From: Zingiber officinale
Lineage: Eukaryota > Streptophyta > Magnoliopsida > Zingiberales > Zingiberaceae
Reading direction: 5' to 3'
NCBI RefSeq assembly: GCF_018446385.1
Contig: NC_055989.1
Coordinates: 131,777,004 to 131,841,003, forward strand
DNA: 64,000 nucleotides
A program made the position numbers and the translations under genes. The notes beneath the pieces are model-generated. The model was not told the DNA's origin, made no database searches, and was given only the letters and a program-made list of their open reading frames with translations. This document shows, in pieces, positions 49,092 through 58,993 of this stretch. Each line of letters begins with the position of its first letter. The first letter of the stretch is position 1.

Positions 49092-50194
49092 ATGGGTTAG
49101 AGAGTGTCAACTCCAATAAGAAGGGTAGTTAACCCAACTTTGAGGAAATTGACACTCAAGGAGCATTTTCAAGGTTTTGTGAACCTTTGAAAATGAAAAG
49201 GAATTATCGTTTACTCCTTGAAGAGTAAATTGTGCCATATTTGAAAAATATCGATTTTAATCTTATTTGGCACAATTTAAGAAAACCTAGAGAAATACCA
49301 TAATTGGGATTTTGGTTTTCTCTTAGGGATATATGGGCAATCTAGGGTTAGATTTTAAGTTAGCAAAGGCTAAGGATACTTAGATAGGGAATTTAGGTAT
49401 TTTATTTGTGCTAACTTGCCATGATTGGTTGCCATATGCCATGCCATGACATCATATTTATTCTATTATCATTTGAAATGTCATGATAATGCTTAGGTTA
49501 TCTATATGTCATGTTTATTTAAGTTTTCAAACTTTATGCCATGACATCATGACATTGACACATGTTTTTACTTATGATATCATTTTATGCCATGTCATCA
49601 TCTCTTGCATTAATAATCAATGAAATTGATTTAAGGATGAAAAACATATTTTGATATTGAGATCAAATTTGTGTTTAGAAAATGCATGAGACCTTAGTCT
49701 AAGATACCTAAACCCATATCTCACATCAAATTGACTTGAATGTGGTTTGATACACCTTAGATGTGTGTGAGATATTAGGATCATGAGTTAGGATCAAGGT
49801 GCATAGTCCTTGTACCTAGATGACCCTAATTCAAGAAATTAAGGATCATAGGGAAAGCTTGTGTACAAGTCATGTACATCTAGCCCTAAGATTATGGTCC
49901 TAAATTCAAATGGTTTTAAAAGCATTTTAAAATTGATTTGAAAAACCTTGATGAAGCTTTCCTAGTGATAGCATTCATCATTGAACATTGTGATACAAAA
50001 TTGACTTAACTTTGAACTATTTCAAAGTTTTCGAATTTTGTATCAAGATTTGAAAATGGAAACTATTTTCATAGAAAATTATTTTTCCATGATAGTATAT
50101 GTTATGAGGAATGTATCCTCAAAATTTCACAATTTTTGGAATTTTCTGGATTTTTCTAGGAGTTTCTGAATTTCGGGAAGAAAATTTGAAATCA

Positions 50195-50310
50195 GAATCG
50201 GTTGGGGACCGATCAGGAAGTTCCTGATCGGTCAGTGACCGATCCAGATTGTGGATCGGTCTGCGGACCGATCCAGGGGGTTTCTGATCGGTCTGGGGAC
50301 CGATCAGGGC
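50195..50310. repeat. Internal cluster of GATCGGTC palindromes
   Basis: Four inverted repeats in tandem, for example CTGATCGGTC/GACCGATCAG around 50285-50308 and GGATCGGTC/GACCGATCC around 50250-50273. They are of the same type as array B in the LTR but lie in the internal region. Confidence 0.9.
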
Positions 50311-50636
50311 GTGCCGAATTTCTGATTTTTCAGCTGTTGTCTGAAATTTCAGTTATGGAAGTGGTGTTTTTGGATTTCTAAAGGTTTGGAACTCTCAAAG
50401 ACATTGTTGGTGCAATGGTCAGAGGGGGAGTTGACCTTTAGGGGGAGTTTTACCTAATTGTCAAGGGGGAGTTGACTTTTAGGGGGAGTTTTTACTCAAA
50501 AAGACTTTTAAGGATTAGTGATATGGAATTATCACTAAGTTGATTGTTGAGTTTAGTATCAAGGGGGAAATTAAGAGTTTCAATGAAAGGTATGAGACTT
50601 TCATTAGGAAGAAACTCTTGACCTTGATACCCTCCT

Positions 50637-50920
50637 TTTTCTTTTTGATGTGTGTCAAAAAGGGGAGAGTGTTCATTGGAGAACCTAAGTTAGGTTATCG
50701 GGTTAACGTAAGCTAGGGGAAGAATGTCAAGGAATGTTCAAGGAAGAACATTGGAATTCTTTTTGATGTGTGTCAAAAAAGGGGAGAATTATTGGAGAAC
50801 CCAAGTTAGGTTATCGGGTTAACCTAAGGGGAGAATATCCGGAGAATGTTCAAGGAAAGAACATTGGACATTGGAAAACCTAAGTTAGGTTATCGGGTTA
50901 ACCTAACTTGATTATGGTTT
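50637..50920. repeat. Tandem repeats before the polypurine tract
   Basis: Two copies of TTTTTGATGTGTGTCAAAAA followed by a GGGGAGA tract, and three copies of AAGTTAGGTTATCGGGTTAAC-type sequence. Each copy resembles a polypurine-tract region. Confidence 0.8.
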
Positions 50921-50945
50921 TGTCAAACATCAAAAAGGGGGAGAT

Positions 50946-52708
50946 TGTTGGTGCAACCTTAGGTCAAGGTTGACCTGGTTGACCCGACTCGAGTTGACTT
51001 GACTCGAGTTGTATTTTGATGTTTGACTTGGGAAGATTGTTGATGTAACCTTAGGTCAAGATTGATCTAGTTGAGTTGTATATTGATGTTTGTCAAGAAG
51101 AGAGTTCTATTCTTGATGTTTGACAAGAATAGATGTTTGGGAAATTGTTGGTGCAACCATAGGTCAAGGTTGACCTGGTTGACCTGATTCGGGAAAAGTC
51201 CAAGCAGGGAGCTTGGCACGCGAAAAGTCCAAGTATGGAGACTTGGCACTGGAAAAGTCCAAGTACGGAGACTTGGCACGGGGAAAGTCCAAACAGGGAG
51301 TTTGGCGCAGGGGAAAGACCTAGTGAGTGAAGCTAGGCAGTTTGGAAATCCTGGTGAGTGAAGCCAGGTGAAAGTCCTGGTGAGTGAAGCCAGGCAAGGG
51401 AAAGACCTAGTGAGTGAGGCTAGGCAGTTTGGAAATCCTGGTGAGTGAAGCCAGGTGAAAGTCTTGGTGAGTGAAGCCAGGAGTGGGAAAGTCCTGGTGA
51501 GTGAAGCCGGGCAGTTGTGGAAATCCTGGTGAGTGAAGCCAGGAGTGGGAAAGTCCTGGTGAGTGAAGCCGGGCAAGGGAAAATCCAGATGGATCAAGGG
51601 TGATCGGACATCTGGTGATGGGAAGTCCAAGTAGGTCATAGGAGTGATCGGATACTTGGTACGGAGAGAAAAGTCTAAGTGGGTAAAAGGGATTGACCGG
51701 ACACTTAGCGGGGAGTCCTAGCAGGTCAAGGGAGTGACCGGATGCTAGGCGCAATGTACCAACAGGTCAAGATTGACCGGATGTTGGTTTGGACTTGGTT
51801 TGGGCAAAAACCGAGCTCTGGATCGATCAGTGGATCGATCCAGTGATACACTGGGTTATCTGATCGGTCTGGTGACCGATCAGTAACCAAACAGTATGCT
51901 ACTGTATGTTATCTGATCGGTCTGCAGACTGAGTGTAATCTGATCGGTCTGCAGACCGATCAGGAAACAACGATCAGAAGGCAAGAAGTTCGGGAGAAGA
52001 GCATGCTGCTCGGTCCCTGGACCGATCATAGGAAGTGATTGGTCCCGGGACCGATCAGAGGAAGCTCTGATCGGTCCCCAAGACCGATCGAGGTCCTGGA
52101 CCGATCAGGCGATGTTCTGATCTTGCGACACAACGGCTAGATTCTGTGTCTTCTTTGTCTTCTTCGCAGGTGCAGGTATAAGACCTATATAGTAGACGAA
52201 GGAGAAAATAACTCTTTTCTCACGAGACTGTGATTTGAGCTTTGCTGAGCTCTTTGTTTCTGAAGCTTCGTGTGAGCTTCCCTGGCTGGTCAGCTGCTGC
52301 TGTTCTTCCGTGAAGTTGCTGCTTCGTCAACGGAAACCAGTCGAAGGCAAGCAAGGTGTTTTACATTCATATTGTCTGTATTTCTTGCTGTATTTCTGTA
52401 CTTCATTCTTGCTGTTGCAAGAGATATTGTGGTGAGGTTTCTCCACCCAGAAGGAGTTCTTATTAGCCGGTTTTCCGGGGACTCATCCACCGACGGATTG
52501 ATAGGCTTCGTCCACCTTACGGACACGCCGAGGAGTAGGAGTTTATCTCCGAACCTCGTTACATCGACGAGTTTGAGGTTTGATCTTTCCGCTTTCGTTT
52601 CTATTCGTTTTATTTCCGCTGCGCTAACTCTAATTGTAGAAAGAAACGAGAATTTGGGGTCGGCTATTCACACCCCCCCTCTCTAGCCGCGTACAAAGGA
52701 TCCCAACA
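50946..52708 (+). repeat. 3' LTR of the gag-only element
   Basis: Nearly identical to the 5' LTR at its start and over its last 470 bases. It has one hairpin unit fewer in array A and a strongly different array B (51828-52138). Confidence 0.92.
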
Positions 52709-52880
52709 CTTCGGTGGAGCAGATTTCATAGATGATAATGTTGATGTAGGAGCAGAAACTTTTGTAGTAATGGGGGTATACAAACCAAGCAGCGAAAGAA
52801 GATTCGACTAGTTGGTAGCAGCAGGAGTTGCCCATGACTGAAAAGAAGCACCAGATTGTGGAAATTTGTTGCCTTGTATA

Positions 52881-55645
52881 TAGACCTGACCACGGTTCGG
52901 AACCGACGGTTCGACGGTTCGGAACCGCCGGTTCGACGGTTCCAGGCAGGTCGACCCTTAACCTTAACCGCCCAAGACGGTTACGGTTCACGGTTCAGAA
53001 CCGCCGGTTCACGGTTCAAGATTAATATGTTAATAAAAATTAAAAATTAAAAATTAAACATTAAACATTAAAAATTAGAAATTAAAATTTATTAAAAAAA
53101 GGGCTTGCACTTATTTAAGTTGCCTACGTATCCCTTTAGGGGAATCAAAGCCCACGTAGTTCTTTTACATTTTTATCCTTTTACATTTTCATTCACTTCC
53201 ATTTCCTGTTCCTGTCGTATTTGTTCCTTCAGTATCAAAATCTTCAACTTCGTCAGCCGAAAGTTGCATTCCTTGGATTCTATTCTCCGCTCGGGTCCAA
53301 TCGTCCAAGAATGCTTGGGCTTCCAATGAGTCGGAGACAAAGTTGATCGTCGCTCATCTAATATGTTGCCGCGACGTCTGCTCCACAGCAACAGTTGACA
53401 CTGGACAAGCTAAAATTTCTTTTGCGATCACGGAGAGAACGGGAAAGCTTTGAGCCTTCTGTGACCACCACTTTAAGATATCGAAGTTTTCGCTATCTGC
53501 TTCATTAAAATCAAAAGAAGTCGTAAAATAATTCTCAAGTTCCTGTGTGGAACTTGAGGATCCCGTGGACATTTTGTCCGTTCTTTTAATAAGAGTTGTG
53601 CTTTTGTAAGTTTTAAATTACTACTAGTAGTTTGTTGAATTTCAGAAATATTAATTTGTGTTCCATATTTTGCATAATATTGATTATAAATATCATATAA
53701 ATAAATTCTAACATTATCTATAATATTAGCTGGATCAGGGGAAGAAGAATCTTTAATTGGAATTAAAGCATCATAATATAAAGTTAACATTTCTTGTAAA
53801 ACTTCTAATTTAAATCTAGGATCTAAAGCAAATGCAATTAAATAAATTTCAGGAATTAAATAAAAATATTTTTCCCATTTAATTTTCATAGCTAAGATGC
53901 AAGGAGATAAAGATTCATTATTAATATGTTCATTTAAAACTAATACTATATTAGAAAAATTTTCTAAAACTAATTGAGCAGTGGGATAATAAACACCGGA
54001 AAGTTGTTCGGTTGCATCATTAAATACTTTTAAAATTTCACAAATACTACTACAAATATTCCATTGTTGTGAAAATAAATATATATTAGCATTAGTATTT
54101 TGTGCAAAAAATGAACATAATAATTCTTTATATTGAAATGAATCTTGTAATAATTGGTATGTTGAATTCCAACGTGTTGGTACATCACGTGGAAATTTTT
54201 TAGGTCTCATTCCATTAATTTTACAAAACCTACCCCATTGTTTCATTATAGATGGATGAGACCATAAATAAGAAATTGCAATTCTAATTGGTTTAATATA
54301 ACTTTCTAAAATTTTTAAACCATCTTGAACACATAAATTTAAAACATGGCATACACAACGAATATGAAAAAATAAACCTCCAATAATAGGTTGACAAACA
54401 AATTTTAGATCATCTATACAAGCGGTATTAGAACTAGCATTATCTAATGATATTGAAAATATTTTATGAGTTAAACCATATTCTTCTAAAATTAAACATA
54501 ATAATTGTGCGATATTATGAGCATTATGTGATTCATCAAAAACTCTATAAGCTAATAATATTTTTTGGAGATTCCAAGAGTTATCGATCCAATGGCAAGT
54601 CACACCCATATACGAATGTGTTTGCCAATGATCACTCCAAATATCGAACATAAAGAAACTTTATTATCTAATTTACTAAATTCATCAATTAAATTCTTTT
54701 TCCTTGTTTTACTAATTTTTAATTGTACGAGTAAGTGTAGTCCTAGGAACACGTTTAGCACATGGATTAAGAGATTCTTTACAAAATCTTCAAATGTGCA
54801 TTTAGATCCAAAACTAAAAGAAAGATGTTCTACGAAACAAATTTAGCTAATGATTCTCTTAATTTATTATCCGAATATAAAATAAACCGAATCGGTACTA
54901 CCGCTAGTTGAAGAAAATCTTGATAATTGTGTTTGAGAACGGTCGAGTCCATATTCCGTCGGGTGCTTCGTTTCTACATGTCGCTTCAACGACCCATAGC
55001 CGGCTTGGAATTTGTAGGAAGCATTGCAGTGCTTACATTTTGCACGCATTTCTCCGACGGAAGAGTGACCTTCTCAAAATGTTTAGTAAAATAGAAGATT
55101 TTAGAGGAGGAAGTTCCCAACCTTAGAAGTAATTGCATCGGTACTTCCTTGTGTGTCGGGTGTCGGATTGGAAGATGCTCGATCTCATCATCGGTGGATT
55201 GAATGTTGGGGTCCTCCTCCATGGATTCATTATTTGCTTTCCTTCCGAGCTCGAGATGATGCACCTCATGCCTCCTTCCATTGTAATTGAAAACGAAAGC
55301 GTGTAGAGATTAGAGAATACGAAATGAGATTAAGAGTAGAGAAGATGTGTGTGAAAATGATGAAATAAGCTCTCTATTTATAGAGTTTTGATAGTAACGG
55401 ACACTAAATCATAGCCATTGATCAAAAAACGGTCAAATGATCCTAACCGTTGAAAAAATACCTAAAAAACCCTCCCAACGGCTACGATTAACCGGCGGTT
55501 CAAGCCGTTTAAAAAAAAAATAATAATAATTTTTGCGGCTGGTTCCGGTTCGACCCGGCGAATCGGGTCAACGGGCAACCGGCCCGTTGACCCGGTTACG
55601 GGCCCGGGCCGGGTCCGGGCCAGACCCGGCCCGGGGTCGGGTCTA
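52881..55645 (-). mobile_element. hAT transposon, 2.77 kb
   Basis: Terminal inverted repeats TAGACCTGACCACGG (left) and TAGACCCGACCCCGG (right, other strand) match at 13 of 15 positions. The 8-bp duplication CTTGTATA flanks it (52873-52880 and 55646-55653), as is normal for hAT. Both ends have GC-rich subterminal sequence with GGTTCGGAACCG-type and CCGGCCCG-type motifs. The minus strand carries a broken transposase gene. It sits in an exon of the EPSIN-like pseudogene. Confidence 0.92.
53354..55264 (-). pseudogene. hAT transposase, frameshifted
   Basis: Reading on the minus strand: a BED zinc finger (CKHCNASYKF with GSLKRHVETKH) at about 55040-54950; the RNase-H-like core from about 54651 (FDIWSDHW, SLDNASSNTA, HIRCVCHVLNL, DVPTRWNSTY); and the C-terminal dimerisation region (FDILKWWSQKAQSFPVLS) at about 53490-53370. 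This is the plant RICESLEEPER-type hAT arrangement. The parts lie in different frames: a break lies between the BED finger and the core (54651-54867) and a one-base shift near 53575 separates the core from the C-terminus. No single frame gives a working transposase. Confidence 0.88.
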
Positions 55646-56059
55646 CTTGTATATGACTCAGAGTGATAGGTTGAGCTTCCTGAATAGGAGCAATGGTTGC
55701 TGCTCATATTTAGCAAGTCATTTCTTGGCTAGGGCACAAGGGCTTCAGAAGGCAAAGTTGCTTCACTTGCATAATCACTATGATGGCTATTCCATATAGG
55801 ATTGTAGACAATGCCACCAAATGAACCATCATAGCTGAAGCTTCTTGTCGTCTATAACATGCATGGAAGCCCTTGTGCAAATCGGTTAGGCTGTGCAAGA
55901 AGTAAAAATAGAAAGAATCCTGCTCGATCAGAATATATATTGATACGGGAGGTAATCAGAGGTGGCCATGTAGCACCAGAGCTCAATAGTTCTATTGAGG
56001 TGGTAGTCAAAGTTAATGGAGAGTCATTTGCCCTAACTTCAAGAAGAACCTAAGCTCCA

Positions 56060-56935
56060 CGTAGCCCCGACTCTTATACGTTCCCCGATTATGAAGGGAC
56101 CCATGGCTCCAAAGGGGCCCCTGACTCTAAAGAGACCCCCAACTGAGCTCCCAGACTTCTTGAAAGATTCCTCACTTCACTCCATGATGTCAAATAAGAT
56201 AGTGATTATTTTACGAATAGACGAGAAGGGAAAATTGAGGAGAAAATAAGATAAGAACCCGAAGAAAATAAAGAGAAAAATCCCACTATTTGCAAAAAAA
56301 AAAAATATTAATAATTGAGGAATAAATCCTTATACAATGTACATGTGTTTATAGAGACTCTAGACTCAAAGACAAAGAAATAAAAGAAATCTCAATTCCG
56401 ATCTTAAAAAATAAAATTTTCTAAAAAGGAAATTTCTTAATAGAAATCAAAATTAACAAAATATAACGCGGATAGAGACAAATTCTGACCTATAAATACT
56501 AGAAATATCAAAATTACTCTAAATAACATAAAAATAAAAATTACTAAAAATAGTAAAAAGATATCGGAGGCTCCGACGAGGACCTAAACATTGTTTTTTG
56601 AGCTTGAAACTTGGCGGTTACAAATTTCTCGATAATTAATTTAGATCTTCAAATTCTACATGTGTAACCGCTAATAAAACTGGATTCTAAGTTCCGAGTC
56701 AAAAATTATAACCCTTTGAAGTTCATGGGATTGTATTGGGTTGGTCCTGCTTCACGCTCTGACTCCAAGAAGGACTCCGGCTCCACACAGCCCGAACTCC
56801 GACAGGCTCCTGACTCCGAAGTACCCCTTGACTCTTAAAGGACCCCCGACTCCAAAGGGATCCCCGACTCCGAAGAGACCCCCGATTGGTCCCAAACTCC
56901 TTGAAAGAATCCCTACTTCCGAAGGGAACCCATTC
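56060..56935. repeat. CCGACTCC-type simple repeat in the pseudogene intron, two blocks
   Basis: Blocks at about 56066-56160 and 56745-56930 are made of imperfect units such as CCCCGACTCCGAAGAGACCC. The 580 bases between them are AT-rich. This may be part of an unrecognised repeat inside the intron. Confidence 0.55.
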
Positions 56936-57850
56936 GAAGGAGAACATTATCCATTGGTCACAGAAGATGCGGTAATGCAATCGTTTAGCTCGGAAGTCAT
57001 GGGTAACACCTTCATGTATTTTAGGAAATATGGGTAACATGTGGAGAACATGGAAATACAATCGTCACTCTATTAAAGGTAGCTCACTCGTGTAAGTAAA
57101 GGTACACGCACACATGCATCCAAACCTTAACTACTGTTGTTTGTTATCCTCCCTCCACTATTGAAGACTGATTTGAACATCGGAGTGACTGCGCTGAAGA
57201 ACTCCTCAATTGTCATTCTAACCTCCTCTCCCTAGTATTCTCTCTCCAAGCTCCGACGGATCTCTCCATAAGTCCCCATCGTTGTTTGTTGCAAGACGAC
57301 TTAGTCAACATCGATGCCTACTCACTCGTTTGTTGGCGTTCTCATGCATAATCATATACGAGATAAGAAAATATAAACAAAATGGTAAGCCAGACCAGAA
57401 AAACTTGACGGAAAACTTTGCAATATTGAACGAGAGTTTTATGCTAACTTTCAACTGTAATTTGTACTAGTATCTAGAAGATGAGACAAACCTGATTAAA
57501 TCCAGCAGGCACTGATGATGATTTGGCTGCAAAACCTGTTCCAGAACCTGAATTTTCCGACAGATCTGTTTTGAGTCCAGTGTCAGTTATCGTCAAGGGC
57601 ACCAAAGCAAGCGAGTAAAATCGGATCTGATACTGATGTTGATCCAAATAAGTCCATCTCAGGGCTACCTGCAGCAGGTGGAGCAACTGATTAGAAGAAG
57701 AAACAAGACAAAGGTCATGCTTAAGTTCCACAAGGTCAAAAACAAATAATGCTTTGACCATTAATACAATAAGAAGAAAATCAGTTTGGTCTACACTCTT
57801 CAAAGAACTCACTATAACGAGATAGTAATGCACTTCCATGTAGTAGGAAA

Positions 57851-58860
57851 TGTTGGATATTAGGGCCTTAAATGGACCAAAACGATTTTGAGGAAGGAAG
57901 TCATCGTTGAAAGTCGTAATTGACTTCAAAATTGAAATCTACGATTCGCGTAGATAGATTTAGACTATTAATTTGCTCAAAACCGATTAAGGGTGAATGA
58001 GAAATTAATGTTTAAAGTCGGCCCAAAATAACATTTATTATTCATTAATAAAGTGCATGGGAGAATAGTCCCACATCGGAAATTCTCGATGTGTATTCTC
58101 TACTTATTAATGAAGATGTGTTAATGGAGTTAACACAAAAATAAAAGGACAGGTGCTCCCTTAGCCCAGGGCGAGCAGGTGCTCGCACCTGTGAGCCCGC
58201 CACCCGCCACGTGCGCAATGGGCACTTTGTAGGCGCACTTTGCACTTGGAGCATTGAGGAGCTTAAATTTATGCTCCATGTGACATTGCAGTGCCTACAT
58301 GGCACTCGGGTGACGTGTCAGGCTCGTACCTGACGTGTCAGCACCTATGCGGCATCCTCGTGGGTAAAGGGAGATGACTGGACAGTTGACTTAGGGAATG
58401 AATGGCTACCGTTGATCAACGTTGATCAAATAGGTATGATGGATCGCTTGTGATGCGATCTAGAGCGTTGGATCGCAAAGAGTAACGATCTGACGGCTTG
58501 GGATGAGACTTGATCTGAAGCATCGAATCAATGGATCCTGATCCGATGACCGATGACAATAGGCGGGATCTGAGGGTCACAACTCCTCAGATCTGATGGA
58601 TGAGATTGAAGTGGGCTTGGAGAAGGGTTACAACCCTTCAGAATGGATGATCTAGATCGATCCAGCCCAAGGAACACATCCACTCACCCAAAGGATACTC
58701 AACCTCTTCTTTCAGTATAAATAGAACCCTCAAGCATTCATCTCATCTTGTGCATTCAAGAGTCCAAGAAGTCTACTAGAAGGTTCGCTGGTCTCGAAAG
58801 TCGGAGTACTACGATTCCGAGACGTTCGTCGTCGTTGTATCTTGGGAACGAATTGCAACA
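57851..58860 (+). repeat. 5' LTR, end approximate
   Basis: The start TGTTGG is clear. The end is placed at the CAACA closing at 58860 because the LTR should end in CA, but no standard primer-binding site follows and the right LTR cannot be compared that far. Read the end as uncertain by about 130 bases. Confidence 0.6.
58716..58724 (+). promoter_or_regulatory. TATA box of the LTR promoter
   Basis: TATAAATAG, preceded by pyrimidine-rich sequence. It would place transcription start near 58750, about 240 bases before gag. Confidence 0.6.
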
Positions 58861-58993
58861 AACCGTTAAGCACCATAGCGGAGCAATATCGTTTATGGAG
58901 ATAGTGTCGAACACTAGCCTCGACGATCAGTTTGCATACTCTAGAAGCTATCCGGGAAAAAATAGTCGTAAACGATATTTCGTGCAAACTGGT

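Larger units (their letters stand above)
49092..50945 (+). other. Non-coding 3' part of the gag-only element
   Basis: No pol motifs in any frame. It contains a second cluster of GATCGGTC palindromes (50195-50310), repeated GGGGGAGTT tracts (50420-50490) and three copies of a segment with TTAGGTTATCGGGTTAAC (about 50690-50910) before the polypurine tract. Confidence 0.75.
45735..52708 (+). mobile_element. Non-autonomous, gag-only SIRE-like Copia LTR element
   Basis: Two long LTRs (45735-47560, 1826 bp; 50946-52708, 1763 bp) start TGTTGGTGCAACC and end GATCCCAACA. The 5-bp duplication CTTCG flanks the element (45730-45734 and 52709-52713). TTGTATCAGAGC (47563-47574) after the left LTR is the SIRE-type Met-tRNA primer-binding site, and AAAAAGGGGGAGA (50932-50944) before the right LTR is the polypurine tract. 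The internal 3.4 kb codes for one intact gag-like protein; no protease, integrase, RT or RNase H is present. It would depend on enzymes from an autonomous relative. It interrupts the EPSIN-like pseudogene. Confidence 0.93.
43942..57686 (-). pseudogene. EPSIN-like (clathrin interactor, ENTH family) pseudogene, split by transposons
   Basis: Pieces on the minus strand, in gene order: exon 57686-57492 (PEMDLFGSTSVSD, then after a frameshift SLALVP); exon from 55889, broken by a hAT element (52881-55645) and the gag-only LTR element (45735-52708), ending at 45656 with STVWVD, a frameshift, LSKGLVNLNISG; and exon 44344-43942 with ADIDVDFDSIN, ITTMNKAMGSGSGIGR and a Met/Gly-rich tail. This order matches the C-terminal half of plant epsins, which bind clathrin and cargo at the Golgi or plasma membrane. 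Introns remain (about 44345-45655 and 55890-57491), so it is a genomic copy, not a retrocopy. Stops, frameshifts and a mutated splice donor show decay. The ENTH domain is not in the window; it may lie beyond 64000. Confidence 0.75.

Noticed and set aside
51067-51754. Minus-strand proteins with repeated FTHQDFP-type units (also at 46196-46565)
   Set aside because: These frames run through hairpin array A; the amino-acid repeat only mirrors the DNA repeat, and the frames differ between the two LTRs.
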